Below, piece by piece: positions 1 through 7,643 of a DNA stretch of 15,556 nt. This stretch comes from an uncultured Eisenbergiella sp. (GTDB taxonomy: Bacteria; Bacillota; Clostridia; Lachnospirales; Lachnospiraceae). The stretch covers positions 1-15,556 of the forward strand of contig CARDPF010000037.1 in assembly GCA_948960675.1 (NCBI GenBank). The letters are read 5' to 3'. Within the stretch, counting starts at the first letter, position 1. Every line of letters begins with the position of its first letter. The position numbers were made by a program, and so were the translations under genes. The notes under the pieces are model-generated. The model ran no database searches, was not told the origin of the DNA, and was given only the letters and a program-made list of their open reading frames with translations.

Positions 1-94
1 TGTAAGGGGGGGCTGTCCTGCCGCTGCCACGCCTGCCGACGCACTGCCTGAGCCCGTGGCTAAACGAAATGACATTGCTGTCTGAACTGTTACA
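1..94 (-). repeat. Left copy of the GTTCAGACA repeat (cut by the window edge)
   Basis: Read on the minus strand, GTAACAGTTCAGACA begins one base after the fucU stop codon (positions 93 to 79). Further on, positions 44-9 (minus strand) match positions 7710-7745 (plus strand) at about 29 of 36 bases, including an exact 14-nt core, TGGCAGCGGCAGGA, at 16-29 and 7725-7738. The two copies are therefore the same kind of element, with a spacer of different length between the GTTCAGACA head and the GGCAGCGGCAGG part. The element may continue past position 1. It sits where the 3' UTR or terminator of the fuc operon would be, but no stem followed by a U-run is visible inside the window. Confidence 0.6.
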
Positions 95-529
95 TCAAAC
101 TACCCCTTTTTGCAGCATCACATTGGCATACACCGCAGATTCCCCCGTGGCGATAATGGCATAGGCGGTCTTGGCCTGTTCATAAAAAGCGAACCGTTCC
201 ACCGTCCCCACCGCCTTCTCCTTACGCGCGTCGTATTTGGAGACAATCTCCTTATAAGTATCCCAAATCGGCGTCTTCACCGGATCCCCCGGCATCACCT
301 CCATCAATGTAACCGGTTTTTCCACGTAGGTATCCAGCGGAAACAGCTGCAGGATGGCATCCAAAACCTCCGGCACACCGTGTCCGTCCATGCGAACCAC
401 AATGCAGTCCTTTCCCATGGTTTCCGCCGGAAAATTTCCGTCCGCAACCACGATACGGTCGCTGTGCCCCATTTCGCACAGCACCTTCAACAACTGGGGC
501 GATAAAATCTTTGGGATTCCTTTTAACAT
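95..529 (-). CDS. fucU: L-fucose mutarotase (RbsD/FucU family)
   Basis: This 144-aa protein belongs to the RbsD/FucU pyranose mutarotase family, which interconverts alpha and beta anomers of L-fucose in the cytoplasm so that the isomerase gets its preferred form. The length is the family norm (about 140 aa). Family landmarks are visible: the N-terminal MLKGIPK start, MGHSDRIVVADGNFP with the catalytic-type His22 and substrate-binding Asp30, Arg112, and the C-terminal FYEQAKTAYAIIATGE block. The ATG at 529 follows GAGGAG with good spacing, and the fucA stop codon lies between that site and the ATG, only 3 nt away. That spacing implies translational coupling in a fucI-fucA-fucU message. FucU rather than RbsD is inferred from the operon. 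Confidence 0.93.
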   Translation of the reverse strand: MLKGIPKILSPQLLKVLCEMGHSDRIVVADGNFPAETMGKDCIVVRMDGHGVPEVLDAILQLFPLDTYVEKPVTLMEVMPGDPVKTPIWDTYKEIVSKYDARKEKAVGTVERFAFYEQAKTAYAIIATGESAVYANVMLQKGVV

Positions 530-532
530 ATT

Positions 533-1228
533 TTACTCCTCGTTTCGCGGGTATTTTTTGTAACCGGGATGCCTGCCCGTCACACCATAATTTTGCCGCA
601 TGGAAATCAATCTGTCAATGTTTTCCCGGGAAAGTTCCTGTGCCCCGCCCAAAAGATGCGCATTCATGGTAATTTTGGCAAACAACTCCAGAGTCTCCAT
701 CCGGTAATAGGCTGTCAGCACGTCAGCACCCACCGTCAGCGCCCCGTGGTTTTGCAAAAGCACCGCGTCATGCTCTCCAAGGTAAGGCGCGATGGCATCG
801 GGCACTTCATAGGTGGAAGGCGTGCCGTAAGGCGTCACCGGGATGGAACCCAGCGTAAGAACCGTCTCGATCATGGAATATTCGTCCAGCGCAATATTGG
901 CCACCGCAAATCCCGTCGCCACCGGCGGGTGTGCATGCAGGACGGCCCCCACATCCTCCCGCTCCTCATAACAGCGCAGGTGCATCTTCACCTCGGAAGA
1001 AGGCCGGTAGCCTTCAAGCGCCTCCAATATGTTACAATCCTTATCGATATGCACCAGCTTTTCCGGCGTAATAAAGCTTTTGCTGATCCCTGTGGGAGTG
1101 GTCAGAAACGTGCCGTCCGCAAGCTTTGCGGAAACGTTTCCGTCGTTTGCCGCAACCCAGCCCAGCTGCCACATTTTATGGCATATATCACAAATTTGTT
1201 CCCGCAATTCCATATAACGCAATTCCAT
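533..1228 (-). CDS. fucA: L-fuculose-1-phosphate aldolase (class II aldolase)
   Basis: This 231-aa zinc-dependent class II aldolase should cleave L-fuculose-1-phosphate to dihydroxyacetone phosphate and L-lactaldehyde. The zinc site is visible: Glu79 in PSSEVKMH, His98 and His100 in LHAHPP, and His161 in QNHGAL. The phosphate-binding N-terminal part has GNVSAK and TPTGISK. The frame stays open upstream to 1330, but that 34-aa extension lies inside a repeated element and has no family similarity. The ATG at 1228 has AGGAAGGAGA just upstream, so it is the chosen start. A second in-frame ATG five codons later (1213) is possible. Between fucI and this gene lie about 150 nt that are almost entirely the structured repeat, which could set its expression relative to fucI. 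L-rhamnulose or ribulose phosphate aldolases are the alternatives; the FucI and FucU neighbours favour FucA. Confidence 0.92.
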   Translation of the reverse strand: MELRYMELREQICDICHKMWQLGWVAANDGNVSAKLADGTFLTTPTGISKSFITPEKLVHIDKDCNILEALEGYRPSSEVKMHLRCYEEREDVGAVLHAHPPVATGFAVANIALDEYSMIETVLTLGSIPVTPYGTPSTYEVPDAIAPYLGEHDAVLLQNHGALTVGADVLTAYYRMETLELFAKITMNAHLLGGAQELSRENIDRLISMRQNYGVTGRHPGYKKYPRNEE

Positions 1229-1244
1229 ATGCTTCTCCTTCCTA

Positions 1245-1367
1245 CAGCCGCCGGTATTCACAATCCGGGCTCTCGCCCTACTTGCCCATACCGGCTTGCC
1301 CGTCCGATATCCGGGCGGCTGTGCAAGCAAGCTTGCCCATACGCCCGGCTGCCGGCCGGGGCTTTCA
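1245..1367 (-). repeat. Structured intergenic element, copy 1 (fucI-fucA)
   Basis: This stretch is strongly similar to 4238-4360. It folds into two hairpins. One pairs CCGGTAT (1251-1257) with ATACCGG (1288-1294) and contains GGGC (1267-1270) with GCCC (1275-1278). The other pairs CCGGGCG (1311-1317) with CGCCCGG (1342-1348) and contains a GCAAG/CTTGC stem. On the minus strand the small loops read GAGA (a GNRA loop) and CTTG closed by G-C, both typical stable RNA tetraloops. That favours an RNA element in the fucI-fucA message over a protein-coding stretch. It begins about 10 nt after the fucI stop codon and ends just before the fucA ribosome binding site. The only ORFs here are frame extensions of neighbouring genes. 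Confidence 0.7.
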
Positions 1368-1377
1368 CAGCCGGTTA

Positions 1378-3171
1378 TTATTTATACAGCGGGCCAAACG
1401 CCGCACATGCGCGGTAATCCTGCCCTTCCTTATCCATGCCAAATGCATTCCAGGCAGCAGGGCGGAAAATCCTGCTTTCCTCCACATTATGCATGCACAC
1501 CGGGATCCGCAGCATGGAACACATGGTGATCAGATCCGCCCCGATATGCCCGTAGCTGATTGCGCCATGGTTCGCCCCCCAATTGTTCATCACATCGTAA
1601 GCGGTGGCAAAAGCGCCTTTTCCCGTGGTCCTGGGTGCAAACCAGGTGCAGGGCCAGGTATAATCCGTACGCTTCCACAGCTTATCGGAAACTTCATCCG
1701 GCAGATGAATCGTCCAGCCTTCCGCGATCTGCAAAACCGGCCCCAGCCCCTTTACAAGATTTAGACGGATCATGGTAGCGGGCATCTGCGCCTCTGTCAG
1801 GAAACGGGACGAATAGCCGCCTCCCCTGAAATACCCAAAGTCTGCCGCATTCCAGGTGGTAGCCTCCATAATCGCCTCCTGGTCTTTTTTAGTCACTTCA
1901 TACCAGGGCTTCATCACGGCGTTGCCGTCGCCGTCCGTGGCTTTTCCGCAGGCATCCAGGCAGGCCGCGCCAGAATTGATCAGGTGGATAAAACCGCCCG
2001 CTTCCTTTGCCACACCCTCCAGTTCATAACCGGTCACCTTTTTCACCGCCTCCGGGCTCCAATAGGTACGGACATCTGCAAAAATCTGCGCCCGGTTGGT
2101 CAAAAGCTTCATAAAGAGCATGCCAAGTCCGTTTAGCACATCATTTTCCGTCGCCAAAATGTAAGGCTCCCGCGCGCCGTTCCAGTCAAAGGAGGTGTTG
2201 AGCATCGCTTCGGGAAAATCGCAGTTGGGGTAAAAATCCGTCCACTGCCGCTGTCCCTGAAATCCGGCGGCGATGGCGTTATGCCCCACCATCTCCTCCT
2301 CCCGGCCCTCGGGAAGGTTTTGGTTTCCGTTCATCAGGTCTTTGATGATGCACATCATCTTGACCACAAACTCCCAATCCTTGTCCTTCTCTTCCCGGCT
2401 CTTTTGTACCTCGGGCGGGTTTTTGTCAAAGCCTTCCCTGCAGTTTTGCTTCACCCAGGCCAGCGCTTTTTCGTATTCCGCTGCGTCGTAGATTCCTTCC
2501 GACATACGCCGGATGATTTCCACCTCGTCCACGGATTCCACGCGCATCCCCAGATATTCCTCAATAAATGCAGGATCAATAATGGAACCGCCGATTCCCA
2601 TACAAATTGAACCGATCTGCAAATAAGACTTGCCCCGCATGGTGGCTACCGCAACCGCCGCCCGGCCGAAACGCAACAGCTTTTCTTTTACATCCTCCGG
2701 GATGGATGCATCGTCCGCTTCCTGCACGTCATGCCCGTAAATGCCAAAGGCAGGCAGGCCCTTTTGCGCATGGGTCGCCAAAACCGACGCCAGATACACT
2801 GCGCCGGGACGCTCCGTGCCGTTAAATCCCCACACACCCTTGATGGTCTTGGGCTCCATGTCCATGGTTTCCGCGCCGTAGCACCAGCAGGGCGTTACGG
2901 TCAGCGTAATGTCCACGCCTTCCCTGCGGAACTTGTCCGCACATGCCGCAGCCTCCCCTACCCGGCCGATGGTGGTATCCGCGATCACCACTTTTACCGG
3001 CTCCCCGTTGGAATACCTAAGGTTCTCCGTAAACAATGCCGCCGCCGCTTTCGCCATATTCATGGTCTGCTCTTCCAGCGACTCCCGCACCTTCAAATAC
3101 CCCCTGCGGCCGTCAATCGTGGGACGGATGCCGATCACCGGATACGCCCCTACCAGTCTGCTCTCTGCCAT
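1378..3171 (-). CDS. fucI: L-fucose isomerase
   Basis: This 597-aa protein is an L-fucose isomerase, a cytoplasmic Mn2+-dependent ketol isomerase that converts L-fucose to L-fuculose (the family also accepts D-arabinose). Length matches the family (about 590 aa). Landmarks are the N-terminal [28 protein letters not shown], and the metal-binding and catalytic residues: the Glu in [10 protein letters not shown], the Asp in ADVRTYWSP, and the His in [13 protein letters not shown]. The frame has an ATG at 3186, but it has no ribosome binding site. Instead, the bases spanning that ATG form the GGAGGG that serves the ATG at 3171, so the shorter start is used here. It is the first gene of the operon, divergent from the AraC regulator. 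No missing catalytic motif was seen. Confidence 0.97.
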   Translation of the reverse strand: MAESRLVGAYPVIGIRPTIDGRRGYLKVRESLEEQTMNMAKAAAALFTENLRYSNGEPVKVVIADTTIGRVGEAAACADKFRREGVDITLTVTPCWCYGAETMDMEPKTIKGVWGFNGTERPGAVYLASVLATHAQKGLPAFGIYGHDVQEADDASIPEDVKEKLLRFGRAAVAVATMRGKSYLQIGSICMGIGGSIIDPAFIEEYLGMRVESVDEVEIIRRMSEGIYDAAEYEKALAWVKQNCREGFDKNPPEVQKSREEKDKDWEFVVKMMCIIKDLMNGNQNLPEGREEEMVGHNAIAAGFQGQRQWTDFYPNCDFPEAMLNTSFDWNGAREPYILATENDVLNGLGMLFMKLLTNRAQIFADVRTYWSPEAVKKVTGYELEGVAKEAGGFIHLINSGAACLDACGKATDGDGNAVMKPWYEVTKKDQEAIMEATTWNAADFGYFRGGGYSSRFLTEAQMPATMIRLNLVKGLGPVLQIAEGWTIHLPDEVSDKLWKRTDYTWPCTWFAPRTTGKGAFATAYDVMNNWGANHGAISYGHIGADLITMCSMLRIPVCMHNVEESRIFRPAAWNAFGMDKEGQDYRACAAFGPLYK

Positions 3172-3309
3172 ACTTTTGCCCTCCATAAAATTTCTTGTGA
3201 TAGTAGTATTTTATCATTTTATTTTCCTGCCGTCTGGTGATATAATAATAAAAAATGGTACAATATTCACCATTCATAACCGCCATTTATAAAAGGAGGG
3301 CACATCGGA
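3172..3309. promoter_or_regulatory. Divergent control region between fucI and the AraC regulator
   Basis: This short AT-rich region must hold both promoters. For the regulator (+), an extended -10 box TGATATAAT (3238-3246) is visible, with only a weak -35 (TTTATT, 3218-3223) upstream, as is common for activator-dependent promoters. For fucI (-), no convincing -35/-10 pair is seen. Two inverted repeats could be operators: AATGGT (3254-3259) with ACCATT (3269-3274), and TGGTGA (3235-3240) with TCACCA (3267-3272). The regulator has a good ribosome binding site, AAAGGAGGG at 3292-3300. Confidence 0.5.
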
Positions 3310-4164
3310 ATGCACTATTTGGATTATAAGGAGCAAATCACCCACGGAACCCCTGATTTTCCCATTGCCCTCTACCGGGTGGACGAGGGACATCCCCGTT
3401 ACGAAATGCCTTTCCACTGGCACCGGGAAATGGAAATTATCCGGATCTCCAAGGGCTGTTTTACAATTTTCTTAAACGGCGAAATGCTTTTTGCCAGGGA
3501 GGGGGACATTATTTTTATCAACCAGGGCGTCATTCACGGCGGCATGCCGGACAACTGCGTCTATGACTGTGTCGTATTTGACCCTACGCCCCTTTTCATG
3601 CACACGGACATTTGCCGCCGCTGCATCCGCACCCTGACAGCCAAAAACGTGCGCATCCGTCCTTTTTTCCCCTCCGGCATCCAGCCCCTTTGCGCCATCA
3701 CCGACCGCCTTTTGCTCTCCGCACAAAAAAAGACGCCCGGAGGCGAACTTGCCGCCCTCGGCGCCCTCTTTGAATGGTTTGCCTATCTGTATGAAAACCA
3801 CTGTTACACGGAAACGGAAAAAAACGCCACCCCCGATTCCGAAAAAATTCAGGCCTTAAAGCCTGTCCTGGAATATATCGAGCAGGCCTACATGCGGCCC
3901 GTCACCCTGGAACAGCTGGCAAAGCTGGCAGGTATGTCCCCCCGGTATTTCTGCCGGTATTTCCACACCTTAATCCACCGCACGCCCATCGAATATTTAA
4001 ACTATTACCGCATCGAACGCGCCTGCTACCTGCTTGCCGCCACCACGGTGTCCGTCACGGAGGCCGCTTATCAGTGCGGCTTTAACGACAGCAGCTACTT
4101 TGTGAAAATTTTTAAAAAATTTAAGGGCATGACCCCAAAACAATACCAAAAACAATGCTGTTAG
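3310..4164 (+). CDS. AraC-family transcriptional regulator of the fuc operon
   Basis: This 284-aa regulator has an N-terminal cupin sugar-sensing domain (about residues 15-100, with the HxH-type FHWHREMEI and an INQGVIHGG strand). A C-terminal AraC-type double helix-turn-helix follows, about residues 180-284. Its first helix pair is VTLEQLAKLAGMSPRYFCRYF, and the signature second half has AAYQCGFNDSSYFVKIFKKFKGMTPKQY. Its divergent position against fucI makes control of fucose use the natural role, with L-fucose, L-fuculose or L-fuculose-1-phosphate as candidate effectors; the effector is inference. The ATG at 3310 follows AAAGGAGGG by nine bases. The gene ends 7 nt before a repeat (4172-4361) and is convergent with the restriction endonuclease gene. 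Confidence 0.93.
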   Translation: MHYLDYKEQITHGTPDFPIALYRVDEGHPRYEMPFHWHREMEIIRISKGCFTIFLNGEMLFAREGDIIFINQGVIHGGMPDNCVYDCVVFDPTPLFMHTDICRRCIRTLTAKNVRIRPFFPSGIQPLCAITDRLLLSAQKKTPGGELAALGALFEWFAYLYENHCYTETEKNATPDSEKIQALKPVLEYIEQAYMRPVTLEQLAKLAGMSPRYFCRYFHTLIHRTPIEYLNYYRIERACYLLAATTVSVTEAAYQCGFNDSSYFVKIFKKFKGMTPKQYQKQCC

Positions 4165-4171
4165 GGGGGGA

Positions 4172-4194
4172 CATGCGCCATTGTTGGCGCGCCA
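4172..4194 (+). repeat. 23-nt hairpin repeat, copy A
   Basis: This 23-base sequence, beginning CATGCGCCATTG, is present exactly, in inverted orientation, at 12680-12702. It contains a perfect GCGCCA-TTGT-TGGCGC hairpin. It starts 7 nt after the stop codon of the AraC-type regulator, so it may contribute to its mRNA 3' end, but no U-tract follows. Confidence 0.65.
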
Positions 4195-4361
4195 CCACGC
4201 ATGAAAGCCAGCTGTTCCGCGCTTACGCGCTCCACAGCTGCCGCCGGTATTCGCAATCCGGGCTGTCGCCCTTCTTGCTCATACCGGCTTGCCCGTCCGA
4301 TGTCTGTGCGTCTGTGCAAGCAAGCTTGCCCATACGCACAGCCGCCGTTCAGGGCTTTCAT
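4172..4361 (-). repeat. Structured intergenic element, copy 2 (between the regulator and the endonuclease)
   Basis: Positions 4238-4360 match the fucI-fucA element (1245-1367). The two hairpins are CCGGTAT (4244-4250) with ATACCGG (4281-4287), and CTGTGCG (4304-4310) with CGCACAG (4335-4341). The second stem differs from copy 1 at two base pairs, with both strands changed to keep pairing. This copy also has two additional hairpins on its left: GCGCCA/TGGCGC inside the 23-nt repeat at 4172-4194, and CAGCTGT (4209-4215) with ACAGCTG (4234-4240) enclosing a GCGC/GCGC stem. The right end overlaps the endonuclease stop codon. Short ORFs across it come from the repeat, and no protein is called. Confidence 0.72.
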
Positions 4362-5563
4362 AGTAAGTCATACACAACCGGTTCTCCCATCAGTAATTGT
4401 ATATCCTCCGGTTTTATCTTAAAAAGCATGCCGTGATCCCGCCACTTTCCGTCCTCCTTGAAATGTGCGGCCAGATCAACGGTAATCTTTCCGGATGCAA
4501 GCAAAGGGGCAAGCAAAGATGCATTGGGCTTTTTGGTGTGAAGCACCTTGTCATACCTGAAATACTCGCGTCCGTCATGATCCTTGGAACAGGCTTTTAC
4601 CCAAAATGTCTCACGGTGCTTTAGAAGCAACGCGTCCTTAAGGTTTTCCATATTCCAGGAACACACATATTCCCGCAGACGCCCCTGCCGGACATACAGC
4701 ATATCAAGCCGGTCTTTTTCTGTGTTTATTTCAAGTTTCAGCCCATATGCGTTAACCCTTTGCGTAGTAAAGGTCTCATATAGCTGGAGACGCTCTGCAC
4801 TGCCACCCCGGGGCGTCTGCCATTTTCCATAGGTTTCCACGATTTCCCTATAGGTCAATCCCTCATCCGGAACCTTTGTAAACAAGGTAGGCCGGGTAGC
4901 ATTTCTTGCAAAGCCATGCCTTGTGAGCCTTGTGGACTTTAGCTCTATCCCCTTGTAGTCAGGAGTCTTTGCATTGTTGCGGCTAATTCCCAATGCATGC
5001 TCAAGGGTATCCCCCACCCCCGGATCCCCCGGTGTGACAGAGGGTAAAAAACCTTGCTTATGAATCCGTTCTATCTTGTGCAGCAATTCCATGGCCACAG
5101 ACTGCTTACTGCATTTTATCTGCTGCAGCAGTTCATATACAAACCCTTGCTGTGCAATGGAATTTTGCACCGTTACATCCGATAAATTCAGGACATGGAT
5201 TTTATTTTCGAATATAAACAATGCCAAGAGATTACAGGGTTTACAATACTGCTTCAGATTTTTAAACCATATACGGGGATCGCCCTTCTTTGTCACCGGC
5301 CGGTAAAGCGAGGCTTGCGTTTCAACAAGCCCGTTGGCCGTGACAAAATAAGATTCCCACATCTGTTTTGCTTTTGGTCCCTGCCGCTGTGCTTCATAGT
5401 CATGGATTCCCTCCTCCTTCAGCAGCGCACGCACGGATCCGATGGCATCCATGATCGACTTTTCATATCCTGTGGGTGTGGGCACTAAAAATGCTGCCGG
5501 AACACCGGTGTCCGCAAATAATGGCAGAAATTGGGTCATATCAATATCTGACATTGCCAACAT
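4358..5563 (-). CDS. Type II restriction endonuclease, MvaI/BcnI-like
   Basis: This 401-aa protein carries the MvaI/BcnI family core in its C-terminal half. GDPGVGDTLEHALGIS (179-194) is followed by TPDYKGIELKS with Asp202, Glu207 and Lys209, which form the PD-(D/E)xK-type metal site. The family enzymes known best, MvaI (CCWGG) and BcnI (CCSGG), are about 240-250 aa; this one has about 175 extra N-terminal residues, including a strand-rich block around RIWFKNLKQYCKPCNLLALFIFENKIHVLNLSD. The ATG at 5563 follows GTGAGGGA. It lies 61 nt downstream of the m5C methyltransferase on the same strand, so the pair is a classic methylase-first R-M operon. The recognition site is probably CCNGG-like but is not determinable from sequence. 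Its stop codon lies inside a repeat. Confidence 0.88.
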   Translation of the reverse strand: MLAMSDIDMTQFLPLFADTGVPAAFLVPTPTGYEKSIMDAIGSVRALLKEEGIHDYEAQRQGPKAKQMWESYFVTANGLVETQASLYRPVTKKGDPRIWFKNLKQYCKPCNLLALFIFENKIHVLNLSDVTVQNSIAQQGFVYELLQQIKCSKQSVAMELLHKIERIHKQGFLPSVTPGDPGVGDTLEHALGISRNNAKTPDYKGIELKSTRLTRHGFARNATRPTLFTKVPDEGLTYREIVETYGKWQTPRGGSAERLQLYETFTTQRVNAYGLKLEINTEKDRLDMLYVRQGRLREYVCSWNMENLKDALLLKHRETFWVKACSKDHDGREYFRYDKVLHTKKPNASLLAPLLASGKITVDLAAHFKEDGKWRDHGMLFKIKPEDIQLLMGEPVVYDLL

Positions 5564-5591
5564 AAGGATTCCCTCACTTCCTATAACGGAC

Positions 5592-5616
5592 GGGGAAACA
5601 GCAGGTTCCCTGCCCC
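5592..5616 (-). promoter_or_regulatory. Small hairpin between methylase and endonuclease genes
   Basis: GCAGG (5601-5605) and CCTGC (5609-5613) form a 5-bp stem with a 3-nt loop in the 61-nt gap, flanked by G-rich and C-rich runs that could extend it. It is about 30 nt upstream of the endonuclease start. It might reduce endonuclease expression relative to the methylase, but there is no U-tract, so a terminator is not claimed. Confidence 0.3.
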
Positions 5617-5624
5617 TGGCATCA

Positions 5625-7604
5625 TCACTTTATGTGTCTTAAAATCTCAGCCGCAATTGCCCTTGCCATAAGGGGGGGAACCGCATTTCCCACCTGCGTA
5701 AACTGTGGCGTCTCCATTTTCCTTCTGTTTCCCCCGGTAGTCCTCTTCCCCTGAAATACGAAGGAATCATCAAAGCTTTGCAGGCGGGCCATTTCCCTGA
5801 CGGTAAGGGATCTGTCCGACGAATAGTGGACATAATCATCCGGCATGGTGGTGATTGTCATCGACTGTGTGTCCGGGAACATTACCGTATAATTCCTCTT
5901 TTTGGTTTCCAACAGGGGATTGTCCGGCTCGGCTTGTTTCGCTGCATGGTAGTCGCCATATTTGCGGATCAGCGCATATCTCACCTGTACTTCGTCATTA
6001 TGGCGGGAGGTTTCATGATTGTGCAAAACCGCAGACTTGTAGGACTTTGGATCCAACTCCCCCACTGCATTGGCCGGCGTGTAAACAGGGTTTTGCCGCG
6101 CCAGTTTCGGAAACCTATCCGGGTTTAGCCTGCCCTTTTTGCTCCATTCGGAGAATGTCAATCCGTTTTCGTCCGGCCTTCCATCAACGGCTCTTTTCAA
6201 CCGTCCGGATTTTGTCCGGGCAAATTCCTCTGAAAATGCCATATCATAATCGTAGGGATGATCGCCAATGCCGATATAATCCAAATCGCCGATGGCCTCT
6301 GCAACCGTAACCCTCTCATCTTCCCTGACGGATTTGGGAATGTGGCCAATAATATCCTGGTCATTCCTGCAGCCCACAAAAATTACGCGCTGCCTGTTCT
6401 GCGGAACCCCATAATCCGATGCAAGAAGCACCTGCTCGCCCGTCACCCGGTAAAGGGCCACCTTTTCTGCAAGCATTTGAAATTCACCGTAGCCATTCGT
6501 CCCCTTTAACAGGGCCATCACCCTCTGCATCGTGTCAAATACGCCTTCACAAAGAACCCCGAGGGCTAATTTTGTCCTCCTCACCACTTTTTTAGCTTCC
6601 TTGCTCTCCGTAACTGCGTACAGGTAATCACATTGCCTGATGGCAATCTCAAAAATCCCGCCGATATCAAGATTGTCCGTAATGGTATCAAAGCGCTCCT
6701 TATATATGCTTCTCTTAAGTTCACAAAAATTTATCTGCTGGCGCACTTTCCTTGCCGTTCTCCCCAATTCAGCCTGGTTTGCTATAAGGGAAAGCGCCTG
6801 CCTGACCACATTCCTCTCGTCCTCCGCAACATCCTTGTTGTTCCTGTAGGCTTCCACAAAAGCGGAGGAAAGCTCCAAACAAAAGGAACGCAGCTCATGG
6901 TTTATAATTTCGGTTTTGTTATCAAGAATCGCCTTCTGCATAAATGCCTTCTGCGTCTGGGATAGTTCCAGCGTCCTTACCGCCTTTTTTACAGCCAAAT
7001 AGTCTTCCCGCCGCTGCACTTCAGACTTGTGCTGCTCGATCCATATACGCAATACCCTGACGGCAATGGAAAATTCATCGCCCTGTAAAGGAACGGACTC
7101 ACATTTCCCAACAAATTCCCCTAAATGGTCATAGTCGACAATATTCCTGATTTCTTTTAAAATCCGCTCTTTCACCCGCCCGTTGTCCTTTGTCAAAATG
7201 CCATGGACATTCTCCATTACAAAATACTTTGGGCGCAGGGTCTCGATCACCTTGAGGTAATAGGAAAACAAATCGTCCTTCTTATCATTTTTGCGCCGCT
7301 CGCCCGCAAGTGAAAATGACTGGCACGGAGGACCGCCGGTAAGCACATCTATATTGACATCACCGAAATTCACCATAATGCGTTCCATCAATTCCTCTAT
7401 GAAATCCGGGTCGGTAATATCCTTTGTAAGGAACTGCGTATTTAAACCAAGCTGTTCATTATAACGCATCCGGTGCGTAACTTCACAGGCCGGGTTTATA
7501 TCCGACCCAAGAAGAAAATCGAAATGGCGGTTCCCGTCCTCGACCTGAAGAAAGCCCTCCGAAAAACCTCCCGCACCGGCAAACATATCAATAAATGTCG
7601 CCAT
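5625..7604 (-). CDS. DNA (cytosine-5) methyltransferase with a large central insert
   Basis: This 659-aa m5C methyltransferase uses S-adenosylmethionine to methylate cytosine in the site cut by the partner endonuclease, protecting host DNA. The motifs run in the normal order: motif I FIDMFAGAGG (5-14); motif IV GGPPCQSFSLAG with catalytic Cys94; motif VI FVMENVHG (128-135); motif VIII SDYGVPQNRQRVIFVG (397-412); a target recognition region about 415-590; motif IX around RSLTVREMARLQ; and motif X TQVGNAVPP near 637. The unusual part is the roughly 230-aa helical, charged segment between motifs VI and VIII, where typical family members have only a few dozen residues. The frame is open back to 7760, but the MATFID start at 7604 fits the family and follows GAGGTGG; the extension overlaps the promoter and a repeat. 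Confidence 0.96.
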   Translation of the reverse strand: MATFIDMFAGAGGFSEGFLQVEDGNRHFDFLLGSDINPACEVTHRMRYNEQLGLNTQFLTKDITDPDFIEELMERIMVNFGDVNIDVLTGGPPCQSFSLAGERRKNDKKDDLFSYYLKVIETLRPKYFVMENVHGILTKDNGRVKERILKEIRNIVDYDHLGEFVGKCESVPLQGDEFSIAVRVLRIWIEQHKSEVQRREDYLAVKKAVRTLELSQTQKAFMQKAILDNKTEIINHELRSFCLELSSAFVEAYRNNKDVAEDERNVVRQALSLIANQAELGRTARKVRQQINFCELKRSIYKERFDTITDNLDIGGIFEIAIRQCDYLYAVTESKEAKKVVRRTKLALGVLCEGVFDTMQRVMALLKGTNGYGEFQMLAEKVALYRVTGEQVLLASDYGVPQNRQRVIFVGCRNDQDIIGHIPKSVREDERVTVAEAIGDLDYIGIGDHPYDYDMAFSEEFARTKSGRLKRAVDGRPDENGLTFSEWSKKGRLNPDRFPKLARQNPVYTPANAVGELDPKSYKSAVLHNHETSRHNDEVQVRYALIRKYGDYHAAKQAEPDNPLLETKKRNYTVMFPDTQSMTITTMPDDYVHYSSDRSLTVREMARLQSFDDSFVFQGKRTTGGNRRKMETPQFTQVGNAVPPLMARAIAAEILRHIK

Positions 7605-7643
7605 TATCCACCTCATCCACATACCCACAAGTTGACGAGGTAC

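Noticed and set aside
1229..1330. 34-residue N-terminal extension of the fucA frame
   Set aside because: It lies within the repeated structured element, resembles no aldolase sequence, and the ATG at 1228 has its own strong ribosome binding site.
569..1417. Long plus-strand ORF (282 aa) antisense to fucA and fucI
   Set aside because: It is a shadow ORF of high-GC genes, rich in Arg, His and Pro, with no family resemblance; fucA on the other strand has all catalytic residues.
4155..4436. Short ORFs on both strands across 4155-4436 and, with similar peptides, across 1126-1417
   Set aside because: Their similarity to each other is explained by the repeated DNA element; they have no ribosome binding sites of note and overlap real genes or hairpins.
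4358..7604. A Vsr-like mismatch endonuclease or C-protein gene within the R-M cassette
   Set aside because: No such ORF exists; the 61-nt gap between the two genes and the flanks have no room for one.
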